A stretch of 64,000 bases of DNA from VRUE01 sp963812335 (GTDB lineage Bacteria; Actinomycetota; Thermoleophilia; Solirubrobacterales; 70-9). This document shows, piece by piece, positions 24,850 through 32,655 of the stretch (positions within the stretch are counted from its first letter, which is position 1; every line of letters begins with the position of its first letter). Made by a program: the position numbers and the translations under genes. The DNA lies in the NCBI GenBank assembly GCA_963812335.1, contig CAWEUU010000007.1, positions 1 through 64,000 on the forward strand. The letters are read 5' to 3'. The notes under the pieces are model-generated. The model ran no database searches. It saw only the letters and a list, made by a program, of their open reading frames with translations, and had not been told where the DNA came from.

Positions 24850-26178
24850 GTGGCGATGTCGGTAGATCTCGGGAAGCTCGATCGCGACCATCTCTGGCAC
24901 CCGTTCACCCAGCAGCAAGGCTGGGTCGAGGAAGAGCCGCTGATGATCGAGCGGGCCGAAGGGGCGCAGCTGATCGACCGGGAGGGCCGCCGCTACATAG
25001 ACGGGGTCTCCTCGCTTTGGTGCAACGTCCACGGGCATCGCCACGCGGGCATCGACGCGGCCGTGCGCGAGCAGCTCGAGCGGGTCGCCCACTCGACCAT
25101 GCTCGGCCTCTCCCACCCCGGCGCCGCCGAGCTGGCGGCGAAGCTGGTCGAGATCGCCCCGCCGGGGCTCTCGCGCGTCTTCTACTCCGAGTCGGGCTCG
25201 ACCGCGACCGAGATCGCGCTGAAGATGGCCTTCCAGTTCCAACAGCAGCGCGGCGGCCAGCACACCCGGCGCACCTCCTTCGTCCACCTGCGCGAGGCCT
25301 ACCACGGCGACACGATCGGCTCGGTCTCGGTCGGCGGCATCGGCCTCTTCCACTCGACCTACCGGCCGCTGTTGTTCGAGACCCACGCGGTCGAGCCGGG
25401 CGAGAGCGCCGATCTCGAGCGGGTCCTGTCCTGCCACGAGGAAGAGGTCGCGGCGCTGATCGTGGAGCCGTTGGTCCAGGGCGCCGCCGGCATGCTCGTC
25501 CACCCGCCCGGCTACCTGCGCGAGGCGCGCGAGCTCTGCGACCGCTTCGGCGTGCTGCTGATCTGCGACGAGGTGGCGACCGGGTTCGGCCGCACCGGGA
25601 CGATGTTCGCCTGCGAGCAGGAGGGCGTCACGCCCGACCTGCTCTGCCTTGCCAAGGGCCTCACCGGCGGCTACCTGCCGCTGGCCGCGACGCTGACCAC
25701 GGAGCGGATCTACGATGGCTTTCTCGGCGCCCACGAGGACTACCGCACCTTCTTCCACGGCCATACCTACACCGGCAACCCGCTCGCCTGCGCGGCGGCG
25801 CTGGCCAGCCTCGAGGCCTTCGAGAAGGAGGAGACGCTGGAGCGCCTGCAGCCGAAAATCGAGCTGCTCGGCGAGCTGCTCGAGCCGGTCGCTGCGATGC
25901 CCGAGGTCGCCGCGGTGCGCCGCCGCGGCACGATGACCGGCATCGACCTCGGCGAGCACGACCCGGCGCTGCGCCTCGGCCACCTGGTGACCCTGGAGGC
26001 CCGCAGGCGCGGCGCGATCGTCCGCCCGCTTGGCGACGTGATCATCCTCATGCCCCCGCTCTCGATCTCCGCCGAGGAGCTGACCCAACTGGTCGAGATC
26101 GCCGCCACCTCGATCGAGGCCGCCTGCCGCGACGCCTACCCGGCGAAGGCGCCGGTCCACCTCGCCGAAGCGGCCTAG
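24850..26178 (+). CDS. bioA: adenosylmethionine-8-amino-7-oxononanoate aminotransferase
   Basis: A 442-residue class III PLP aminotransferase converting KAPA to DAPA with SAM as amino donor. LWHPFTQQQGW at the N-terminus is typical of BioA, with GSTATEIALKMA, FVHLREAYHGDTIGSVSVGG, ICDEVATGFGRTGTMFACE and the PLP-Lys region CLAKGLTGGYLPLAATL; FHGHTYTGNPLACAAAL completes the active site. GTG 24850 or ATG 24856. Divergent from the transporter gene, completing bioBFD-A. Confidence 0.94.
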   Translation: MAMSVDLGKLDRDHLWHPFTQQQGWVEEEPLMIERAEGAQLIDREGRRYIDGVSSLWCNVHGHRHAGIDAAVREQLERVAHSTMLGLSHPGAAELAAKLVEIAPPGLSRVFYSESGSTATEIALKMAFQFQQQRGGQHTRRTSFVHLREAYHGDTIGSVSVGGIGLFHSTYRPLLFETHAVEPGESADLERVLSCHEEEVAALIVEPLVQGAAGMLVHPPGYLREARELCDRFGVLLICDEVATGFGRTGTMFACEQEGVTPDLLCLAKGLTGGYLPLAATLTTERIYDGFLGAHEDYRTFFHGHTYTGNPLACAAALASLEAFEKEETLERLQPKIELLGELLEPVAAMPEVAAVRRRGTMTGIDLGEHDPALRLGHLVTLEARRRGAIVRPLGDVIILMPPLSISAEELTQLVEIAATSIEAACRDAYPAKAPVHLAEAA

Positions 26179-26187
26179 CGGCTGTCA

Positions 26188-26223
26188 CTGACAATTACAT
26201 TCAAGTGGTATCCTTTTACCACT
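26188..26223 (+). promoter_or_regulatory. promoter with overlapping operator, probably leaderless transcript
   Basis: CTGACA (26188-26193) and TATCCT (26209-26214) resemble -35 and -10 boxes with a short 15-bp spacer. AGTGGTA (26204-26210) and TACCACT (26217-26223) form a perfect inverted repeat around the -10. The ATG at 26224 follows immediately, so transcription from this promoter would start at or next to the start codon, and a repressor on the repeat would block it. Confidence 0.5.
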
Positions 26224-26697
26224 ATGGCTTACGTTGTCCCCCGCAAGAACGGCAGCTGGGAGATACGCGAGACGCGCACGACCCCGGATGGCCCGCGCAG
26301 CCGCACGCTGGTGAGCTTTCGCGAGCTCAGCGACGAGGTCATCGCGCAGGCCCAGGACCGGGCCGAAAAGCCGATCGACCCCGATCAGCTGCGGCAGGCG
26401 GCGCTGCACGCCGGCGCACCGCTCGAGCAGTCCGGCGCCGACCGCGCCGCCGCTCAGCTGCTCGAGCAGCTCAGCATGGGACGCGAGCCGCGCCGGGCGC
26501 TGCGACGCCTGCTCGCCGACGCGGTGAAAGATCAGGACGGCGGCCTCTCCGATGCAGCGCAGGCGGCGCAGGAGTGGGTTGCCGCGACTCCCCAGGAACG
26601 CGGCAAGACGCTGGTCGAACTCCTCCGCCTTGGCGATGCCTTGCCGAAGCGGCGCAGGCCTGATCGCAGCGAGTTCCCCGGCTTCGGACACGCCTAG
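26224..26697 (+). CDS. putative antitoxin partner of nucleotidyltransferase-like toxin
   Basis: A 157-residue soluble protein, no family recognised. It starts MAYVVPRKNGSWEIRETRTT with a basic, strand-like N-terminus (possible DNA binding) and continues with helical, charged segments (REPRRALRRLLADAV, QERGKTLVELLRLGDALP). It lies 3 bp before a nucleotidyltransferase-type gene and behind an operator-like promoter. Gene order suggests an antitoxin that represses its own promoter; this is inference from context. Confidence 0.55.
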   Translation: MAYVVPRKNGSWEIRETRTTPDGPRSRTLVSFRELSDEVIAQAQDRAEKPIDPDQLRQAALHAGAPLEQSGADRAAAQLLEQLSMGREPRRALRRLLADAVKDQDGGLSDAAQAAQEWVAATPQERGKTLVELLRLGDALPKRRRPDRSEFPGFGHA

Positions 26698-26700
26698 CTC

Positions 26701-27261
26701 ATGGCCGAGCTCTCACTGCCCGAGAAAGTCACCGCGGTCGACCGGGCGCTGAGCGAGGCGCGCATCCCGCACGCTTTCGGCGGCGCCCTCGCGCTGGCCT
26801 ACTACGCCGAGCCGCGGGTCACGATCGACATCGATATCAACGTCTTCACACCGGCCGAGCGGATCGACGAGGTCAATCTCGCGCTGGGCCCGCTCGGCGT
26901 GCAGACCCTGGAATCGGAGCAGGATCGCCTCGCGTTGGAGCGCGATGGCCAGTGCCGGATCTGGTGGGGGATCACCGCACTCGACCTGTTCTTCGCGAAC
27001 GACGAGATACATGCGGTGATGCGCGACGCCGCCCGGCGCGTTCCGTTCGGCGACGACCACATCGATGTCCTCTCCCCCGAGCACCTCGTCGTCTGCAAGG
27101 CCTGCTTCGACCGCCCGAAGGACTGGATCGACATCGAACAGGTGCTGGTCGCCACCGAGCCGTTCGACGTCGCCGAGGTCGACCGCTGGCTGGGACGCCT
27201 CGGCGAGGACGACCAGCGCAAGCGACGCTTCGACGGACTCGCGCTCGAGCTCAGGGACTGA
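26701..27261 (+). CDS. nucleotidyltransferase-fold (AbiEii-like) protein, putative toxin
   Basis: A 186-residue protein with the minimal nucleotidyltransferase signature: PHAFGGALALAYYAEPRVTI followed by the acidic metal motif DIDINVF (about residues 40-46). FGDDHIDVLSPEHLVVCKAC and the closing DWIDIEQVLVA are typical of this group, which includes AbiEii-type toxins modifying tRNA or proteins. Paired with the upstream 157-residue gene. Enzymatic target unknown; a housekeeping role is possible. Confidence 0.7.
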   Translation: MAELSLPEKVTAVDRALSEARIPHAFGGALALAYYAEPRVTIDIDINVFTPAERIDEVNLALGPLGVQTLESEQDRLALERDGQCRIWWGITALDLFFANDEIHAVMRDAARRVPFGDDHIDVLSPEHLVVCKACFDRPKDWIDIEQVLVATEPFDVAEVDRWLGRLGEDDQRKRRFDGLALELRD

Positions 27262-27285
27262 CACACCGCCAGTAAGGTGGCCGGG

Positions 27286-27930
27286 ATGGGAGAGAGAAAG
27301 CGGGGGTCGGCGGAGGCTCCCAACCTCGGAGAGCCCTCGACGCCGCTGCCGTCGGCGTCGGTGGTGCTGCTGCGGCGCGGCGGCAAGCACGGCGACCGGG
27401 CGCTGGAGGTACTGCTGCTGAAGCGGACCGAGGAGGCGAAGTTCATGCCCGGGGTCTGGGTCTTCCCCGGCGGCGGTGTCGACGGGATCGACGGTGACGG
27501 CGAGGCGCGCCACCGGGCCTGCGCCGTGCGCGAGCTCGAGGAGGAGGCCGGGATCGCGCTTCCGGACGACGAGGAGCTGATCCTGTTCTCACGCTGGATC
27601 ACCCCCGAGGTGATTTCGCGGCGCTTCGACGCCTGGTTCTTCCTCGCTCTCGCGCCCGCCCACACACCACCGGAGCCCGACGGAGTCGAGACGACCGAGG
27701 CGGGCTGGTTCGAGCCGCGCGCCGCGCTTGACGCGCAGCAGAGCGGCGAGCTGGCGCTCGCCTTCCCGACGATCCACCAGCTCAACATGCTGCTTCCATT
27801 CGCCACTTCCGGCGAGGCGATCGAGGCCTTCCGCGGCCGCACGATCGAGCCGATCCTGCCAAAGGTGATCGGCAGCCAGGAGGACCATCGCGTGGTCCTC
27901 CCCGGCGACCCGGACTACCCGCTGGGCTGA
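27286..27930 (+). CDS. NUDIX hydrolase
   Basis: A 214-residue NUDIX protein. PGGGVDGIDGDGEARHRACA followed by VRELEEEAGI gives the NUDIX box (GX5EX7REUXEEXGU), with a slightly long spacer from the Gly-rich turn. Also visible: LLLKRTEEAKFMPGVWVFPG before it and FSRWITPEVISRRFDAWFFL after it, as in actinobacterial CoA-pyrophosphatase-like homologues. Substrate unknown. ATG 27286 preferred; in-frame GTG 27277 is possible. Confidence 0.83.
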   Translation: MGERKRGSAEAPNLGEPSTPLPSASVVLLRRGGKHGDRALEVLLLKRTEEAKFMPGVWVFPGGGVDGIDGDGEARHRACAVRELEEEAGIALPDDEELILFSRWITPEVISRRFDAWFFLALAPAHTPPEPDGVETTEAGWFEPRAALDAQQSGELALAFPTIHQLNMLLPFATSGEAIEAFRGRTIEPILPKVIGSQEDHRVVLPGDPDYPLG

Positions 27931-27937
27931 ACCGCCG

Positions 27938-28609
27938 TCAGCTGGCCGGAAACGGTTCCAGGCCGGCGTGCCAGGGCCCCGGCGGATAGACGTTCAGGCC
28001 GCTCTCGTCCATCTCGCCCTGCAACCGCTTGAACAGCTGGCCGGCGTTCTCCAGCGCCTCCTTCAGCTCGGCCTCGCTGCGCTGGCGCAGGTGCCAGAGG
28101 AACCAGAGCTGGCGGTCGTTGACGCCGAAGTCGATCTCGCCGGTCATCGTCGTCGTCCAGGTGAGGAAGCCGGGGCTGAACAGCTCGCGCAGCTTGACCG
28201 GGTCGTACTCGCTCGGCACGGTTGCCTGAAAGCGCTGGTTGAACTCGATCGACTCGAACTCGACCCTGCGGGCGAAGCGCTTGGTGACGACCTCGTGGCC
28301 CTCGATCGACTCGACGTTGAAGGCCGGGATCACCTGCGCCAGGTCGGGCATGTGCGCCTTGGCGAGCAGCGCCGTCGGCAGCATCGCCTTGCCGAAGAGG
28401 CCGCCGGCCTCCTTTTCGTCGGCGTCACAGCAAGCGCCCCAGAACCCCTCCGCGAGCTGCCCGGTGAGCCGGTTGACCCCACCCACGCAGAGCGCCACCG
28501 GAGCGTCCTTCGGGTTGATCCCGCCGACCGGCTCGTACTTCAGCCCGCGCCGCTCCCCGTACCCCCGCACGACCCCGGCCCATTCCTCCGCTTCGCGCTT
28601 CGCGCCCAC
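27938..28609 (-). CDS. conserved protein of unknown function
   Basis: A 223-residue soluble protein, no catalytic motif recognised. Distinct segments are VGGVNRLTGQLAEGFWGACC, MPDLAQVIPAFNVESIEGHE, SIEFNQRFQATVPSEYDPVK and ELFSPGFLTWTTTMTGEIDF, then a helical C-terminus. The FNQRFxVxxxYDPxxLRELFSPxF pattern recalls DUF3137-like proteins, but only weakly. Divergent from lemA across a palindromic repeat. Confidence 0.65.
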   Translation of the reverse strand: MGAKREAEEWAGVVRGYGERRGLKYEPVGGINPKDAPVALCVGGVNRLTGQLAEGFWGACCDADEKEAGGLFGKAMLPTALLAKAHMPDLAQVIPAFNVESIEGHEVVTKRFARRVEFESIEFNQRFQATVPSEYDPVKLRELFSPGFLTWTTTMTGEIDFGVNDRQLWFLWHLRQRSEAELKEALENAGQLFKRLQGEMDESGLNVYPPGPWHAGLEPFPAS

Positions 28610-28630
28610 GGCGCGATCCTATTTCAGTGC

Positions 28631-28677
28631 TTCCGCTGTTCCTTTGCCGTGCTATTTGGGGTTAAGGAACAGCGGAA
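28631..28677. repeat. palindromic repeat, family B, copy 1
   Basis: Left arm TTCCGCTGTTCCTT (28631-28644) and right arm 28664-28677 are perfect complements. The first 18 bases are identical to the left arm of the hairpin at 63858-63904, and the loop starts alike (TGxTATTT). Located between divergent genes, just before the lemA ribosome-binding site. A dispersed repeat rather than a simple terminator. Confidence 0.65.
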
Positions 28678-28695
28678 CGCGCGAGGGGAGGTAGG

Positions 28696-29268
28696 ATGCG
28701 GCCCATGGTCGTCGTCCTCATAGTGATCGTCGCGATCGTCGCGATCGCGGTGCTCTACTACATCGCCAAGCGCAACTCGATCATCGCCTCGCGCAACCGG
28801 GTCGACGAGTCCTGGAGCGGCATCGACGTACAGCTCAAACGCCGCCACGACCTCGTCCCCAACCTGGTCGAGACGGTCAAGGGCTACGCCACGCACGAGC
28901 AGCAGACCTTCGAGAAGACGACGCAGGCGCGGGCCGAAGCAATGAGCGCCCAGGGCATCGAGGAAACCGCCCAGGCCGAGCAGAAGCTGACCCAGGCGCT
29001 CGCCGATGTGAAGGCCGTCGCCGAGAACTACCCGACCCTGCGCGCGACCGAGAACTTCCAGCAGCTCAGCCGCAACCTCTCCGAGCTCGAGGACGAAATC
29101 CAGGCCTCGCGACGTATCTACAACTCCAACGTGCAGTCCTACAACACCGAGATCGAACAGTTCCCGGGCTCGATCATCGCCAACCAGGGCAACTTCACTG
29201 CCCGCGAGTTCTTCGAGATCGAAGACAAATCCGAGCGCCAGCCGGTCTCGGTCAGCTTCGACAAATAA
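28696..29268 (+). CDS. lemA: LemA family protein
   Basis: A 190-residue LemA-fold protein: an N-terminal membrane helix (MVVVLIVIVAIVAIAVLYYI), then NRVDESWSGIDVQLKRRHDL, VPNLVETVKGYATHEQQTFE, YPTLRATENFQQLSRNLSEL and IYNSNVQSYNTEIEQFPGSI, all hallmark motifs. Membrane-anchored helical bundle of unclear function. GGGGAGG lies 5 nt before ATG 28696, deciding the start over ATG 28705. Confidence 0.92.
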   Translation: MRPMVVVLIVIVAIVAIAVLYYIAKRNSIIASRNRVDESWSGIDVQLKRRHDLVPNLVETVKGYATHEQQTFEKTTQARAEAMSAQGIEETAQAEQKLTQALADVKAVAENYPTLRATENFQQLSRNLSELEDEIQASRRIYNSNVQSYNTEIEQFPGSIIANQGNFTAREFFEIEDKSERQPVSVSFDK

Positions 29269-29291
29269 GCCGGTCTTCTAAGCTGTCGGAC

Positions 29292-29483
29292 ATGAGCGCA
29301 ACGACCGAGGCAACCCTCTGGATCTGCGAGAGCTGCGGCTTCATCTACGACCCGGCGATCGGTGACCCCGACGGCGGCATCCCACCGGGAACCGCCTTCG
29401 AGGACATCCCCAGCGACTGGTTCTGCCCCGTCTGCGGCGCGCGGACCTCCGACTTCCGCCCGGTCGAGCCAGGGGAGGCCTAG
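29292..29483 (+). CDS. rubredoxin
   Basis: A 63-residue one-iron electron carrier with the complete ligand set: Cys12 and Cys15 (CESCG), Cys45 and Cys48 (CPVCG), plus FIYDPAIGDPDGGIPPGTAF and FEDIPSDWFCPVCGA. Transfers single electrons in the cytoplasm. Directly upstream of a GMC-type oxidoreductase carrying its own cysteine motif, so the two may share an electron route. Confidence 0.94.
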   Translation: MSATTEATLWICESCGFIYDPAIGDPDGGIPPGTAFEDIPSDWFCPVCGARTSDFRPVEPGEA

Positions 29484-29535
29484 GCCGGCCGCCCGCGGTG
29501 GACGCGGGAGCGGGTGAGCGGGATCGCCGGTGACT

Positions 29536-31206
29536 ATGAGTGCGATGGAGAGGGAGCCGAGCACGCGGGCGGAATTTGATTTCGACTGGATCGTCGTCGG
29601 GTCCGGCTTCGGCGGCAGCGTCTCGGCGCTGCGCCTTGCCGAAAAGGGCTACGACGTCGCGGTGCTCGAGTGCGGCAAGCGGTTCGGCGACGACGACTTC
29701 CCGAGCTCGACCTGGGACAGCCGGCGCTACTTCTGGGCGCCGCGGATCGGGATGAAGGGGATCTTCCGGCTGAGCCTGTTCCGCGACGTCGCCGTAGTCA
29801 GCGGCTGCGGCGTCGGCGGCGGCAGCCTCGGCTACGCGAACACGCTCTACGTCCCCCCCGGCCAGTTCTTCGAGGACCCGCAGTGGGCCGACCTCGACGA
29901 CTGGCAGGCGCGGCTGGCACCCCACTACGAGACCGCGCAGCGAATGCTCGGCGTCACGGTCCACGATCGCGACGACCCGGCCGACCAGATGCTGCGCGAG
30001 CTCGGCGAGGAGCTCGGCGTCGCCGACACCTACCGCAAGACCCCGGTCGGCGTCTACCTCGACAACCCCGGCCAGACCGTCGCCGACCCCTACTTCGAAG
30101 GCGCGGGCCCGGAGCGCACGGGCTGCCTGCAGTGCGGCCGTTGCATGGTCGGCTGCCCGCACGGGGCGAAGAACACCCTGGTCAAGAACTACCTCTGGCT
30201 GGCCGAGCAGCGCGGCCTCGAGGTGCAGGCCGAGCGCACGGTGACCGACATCCGGCCGCTCGGCGCCGCCGACGGCAGCGACGGCTACGCGGTGACCAGC
30301 GAGCGCTCCGGGATGCTGCGCGGCCGCCGAAAGCGCACGCTGAAGGCGCGCGGCGTGATCGTCGCCGCCGGACCGCTGGGCACCAACAAGCTGCTGCAGC
30401 GCTGCCGGCTCGGCGGCTCGCTGCCGAAGATCTCGCCGCGCCTCGGCGAGCTCGTGCGGACCAACAGCGAGAGCATCCTCGCCGTGCGCGTGCCGCCCGA
30501 CTACCCCGAGGACCTGAGCCGTCGGGTGGCGATCACCTCGAGCATCTACCCCGACCCGCATACGCACATCGAGACGGTCACCTACGGCAAGGCAGGCGAC
30601 TCGATGAGCACGCTGAACACGCTGCTGGTCGGCGACGGGACGCGGGTCACGCGTCCGCTGAAGCTGCTCGCCCAGATCATCCGCCATCCGGTCAGGCTCG
30701 CCCAGGTGCTGTGGCCGTTCGGCACCTCGCACCGCACGATCATCCTGCTCGTCATGCAGACGCTGGACAACGCGATCGCGCTGCGGCCGCGGCTGAAGCG
30801 CAACGGCGAGGTGCGGCTGCAGACCGAGCAGGACCCGGAGCGGCCGAACCCGACCTTCATCCCGGTCGCCAACAAGGCCGCCGAATGGTTCGCCGAGCGC
30901 ACCGGCGGGATCGCCCAGAGCTCGATCATGGAGGCGACGCTGAACGTGCCGACGACCGCCCACATCCTCGGCGGCGCGGCAATCGGCCACGGCCCCGAGG
31001 ACGGCGTCGTCGACGCCCGCCAGCGCGTCTTCGGCTACGAGAACCTGATGGTCTGCGACGGAGCCGCGATCCCGGCCAACGTCGGCGTCAACCCGAGCCT
31101 GACGATCACGGCGCTGGCCGAGAACGCGATGAGCCAGATCCCGCCCAAAGAGGGGGCCGCGCCGCGCGACCTGCCCGAGGCCGCGCGGCCGGCTGCCGCT
31201 GCGTAG
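29536..31206 (+). CDS. GMC family FAD oxidoreductase (cholesterol-oxidase-like) with CxxCxxCxxxC motif
   Basis: About 556 residues. FAD-binding VVGSGFGGSVSALRLAEKGY, then VVSGCGVGGGSLGYANTLYV, a second flavin segment and the C-terminal GMC signature (MEATLNVPTTAHILGGAAIG, DGAAIPANVGVNPSLTITAL). An insertion around residues 196-208 reads GCLQCGRCMVGCPHGAKNT, a CxxCxxCxxxCP ferredoxin-type motif that could hold an iron-sulfur cluster. Ring-alcohol or sterol-like substrate likely; not proven. Starts possible at 29530 (GTG), 29536 or 29545. Confidence 0.87.
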   Translation: MSAMEREPSTRAEFDFDWIVVGSGFGGSVSALRLAEKGYDVAVLECGKRFGDDDFPSSTWDSRRYFWAPRIGMKGIFRLSLFRDVAVVSGCGVGGGSLGYANTLYVPPGQFFEDPQWADLDDWQARLAPHYETAQRMLGVTVHDRDDPADQMLRELGEELGVADTYRKTPVGVYLDNPGQTVADPYFEGAGPERTGCLQCGRCMVGCPHGAKNTLVKNYLWLAEQRGLEVQAERTVTDIRPLGAADGSDGYAVTSERSGMLRGRRKRTLKARGVIVAAGPLGTNKLLQRCRLGGSLPKISPRLGELVRTNSESILAVRVPPDYPEDLSRRVAITSSIYPDPHTHIETVTYGKAGDSMSTLNTLLVGDGTRVTRPLKLLAQIIRHPVRLAQVLWPFGTSHRTIILLVMQTLDNAIALRPRLKRNGEVRLQTEQDPERPNPTFIPVANKAAEWFAERTGGIAQSSIMEATLNVPTTAHILGGAAIGHGPEDGVVDARQRVFGYENLMVCDGAAIPANVGVNPSLTITALAENAMSQIPPKEGAAPRDLPEAARPAAAA

Positions 31207-31806
31207 CTACTGCGCGAAGCGCTCGGCTACGTAGTCCCAGTTGACGACGTTCCAAAAGGCGTCGATGTATTCCGGGCGCTTGTTCTGGTACTTGAGGTAA
31301 TAGGCGTGCTCCCAGACGTCGCAGCCGAGCAGCGGCACGCTGCCGTCGGTCACCGGCGAGTCCTGGTTCGGAGTCGAGACGACCGCCAGCCCGGAGCTGT
31401 CCTTGACCAGCCAGGCCCAGCCGGAGCCGAAGCGGGCGATGCCCGCGTTCTTGAACTCCTCCTTGAAGGAGTCGAGCGAGCCGAAGGTCTCGTCGATCGC
31501 CGCGCTCAGCTCGCCGCTGGGGGCACCGCCGCCATCGGGGCTGAGCATCTGCCAGAAGAGCGAGTGGTTGTAGTGGCCGCCGGCGTTGTTGCGCACGGGG
31601 CCCTGCTTGTCCCCGGGGAGGCTGCTGAGGTTGCGCAGCACGTCCTCGACGTCCCGGTCGGCCCACTCGGTCCCCTCCAGGGCGCCGTTGGCCTTGTCGA
31701 CGTAGGCCTGATGGTGCTTGTCGTGGTGGACCCGCATCGTCGCCTCGTCGATGTGAGGCTCGAGCGCGTCGTATGCGTAGGGGAGATCGGGAACCGCAAA
31801 AGCCAT
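31207..31806 (-). CDS. superoxide dismutase, Fe/Mn family
   Basis: A 199-residue enzyme: LPYAYDALEPHIDEATMRVH, metal ligand His27 (HHDKHHQAYV), NNAGGHYNHSLFWQML, and DVWEHAYYLKYQNKRPEYID with the Asp and His ligands. The sequence alone does not settle iron or manganese. Cytoplasmic detoxification of superoxide. Shares a 66-bp divergent promoter region with the stress sigma factor gene, fitting an oxidative or general stress response. Confidence 0.95.
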   Translation of the reverse strand: MAFAVPDLPYAYDALEPHIDEATMRVHHDKHHQAYVDKANGALEGTEWADRDVEDVLRNLSSLPGDKQGPVRNNAGGHYNHSLFWQMLSPDGGGAPSGELSAAIDETFGSLDSFKEEFKNAGIARFGSGWAWLVKDSSGLAVVSTPNQDSPVTDGSVPLLGCDVWEHAYYLKYQNKRPEYIDAFWNVVNWDYVAERFAQ

Positions 31807-31872
31807 CTGATGCTCCTTGTTTTCGATTTCGAAGTCCTGCGGGAGCCTAGATGATCGGTTCCATCTAGCTGC

Positions 31873-32655
31873 TTGCTAGCTTTGTCCGGGGTCGCCTTGG
31901 AGCCGGAGCTGCGAAACGAGGATGAGTTGTGGCGGCGCTTCGGCGAGACGCACGACCCGGCGATCCGCGACGAGCTGGTGCGCCGCAACCTGCCCTTCGC
32001 GAAGCGGCTGGCGCTGCGCTACCGCGGGGCCAGCGAGTCCTTCGACGACCTGCTCCAGGTCGCCAACCTGGGCTTGCTCAACGCCGTCGACCGCTTCGAC
32101 CCCGAGCGCGGCATTCCCTTCACCGCCTTCGCCTCGCCGACGATCCTCGGCGAGCTCAAACGCCACTTCCGCGATCGGGTCTGGACGGTGCGGGTGCCGC
32201 GCGGGCTGCACGACCGCATGGCAGAAGTCGACAAAGCGATCACCGAGCTGACCAAGAAGCTGCAGCGCTCGCCCTCGGTCGGTGAGATCGCCGAGCGCCT
32301 CGAGGTCGAGCAGATCGACGTGCTCGAGGTGATGGAGGCCAACCACAATCGCCGCCCGCTCTCGCTCGACCGTCCTGCCGGAGCCGAGGACTCCGAGGAC
32401 TCGCCGCCGACCGAGTGGGTCGGCGACGTGGACGAGGGCTTCGAGCTGGTCGAGGGCCGGATCGCGCTTGACTCGGCGCTACCGGCGCTCGACGAGCGCG
32501 AGCGCCTGGTGCTGCGGCTGCGCTTCGTCGAGGACATGACGCAATCGCAGATCGCCGAGCAGATCGGCCACTCGCAGATGCACGTCTCGCGCATCCTGCG
32601 CCGCGCTCTCGCACGGATCCGCGAGCAGATCAGGGAGCAGCGGCAAAGCGAATGA
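31873..32655 (+). CDS. RNA polymerase sigma factor, SigB/SigF/SigG type
   Basis: About 250-260 residues, sigma-70 group 3. Region 2: LVRRNLPFAKRLALRYRGAS, FDDLLQVANLGLLNAVDRFD and FTAFASPTILGELKRHFRDR, with WTVRVPRGLHD typical of SigB/F. Region 3 (RSPSVGEIAERLEVEQIDVL) and region 4 HTH (MTQSQIAEQIGHSQMHVSRI) are intact. Start unclear: TTG 31873, 31882 or 31897 all in frame. Neighbouring anti-sigma and anti-anti-sigma genes make it the output of a partner switch. Overlaps the convergent rsbW-like gene by 26 bp. Confidence 0.9.
   Translation: MLALSGVALEPELRNEDELWRRFGETHDPAIRDELVRRNLPFAKRLALRYRGASESFDDLLQVANLGLLNAVDRFDPERGIPFTAFASPTILGELKRHFRDRVWTVRVPRGLHDRMAEVDKAITELTKKLQRSPSVGEIAERLEVEQIDVLEVMEANHNRRPLSLDRPAGAEDSEDSPPTEWVGDVDEGFELVEGRIALDSALPALDERERLVLRLRFVEDMTQSQIAEQIGHSQMHVSRILRRALARIREQIREQRQSE

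Noticed and set aside
24778..26160. In-frame upstream extension of the MFS transporter across bioA
   Set aside because: Transporter motifs begin right after GTG 24777; the extension is antisense to intact bioA.
29341..30990. 549-codon reverse frame opposite the GMC oxidoreductase
   Set aside because: Shadow frame; no domain pattern, and the forward gene is unambiguous.
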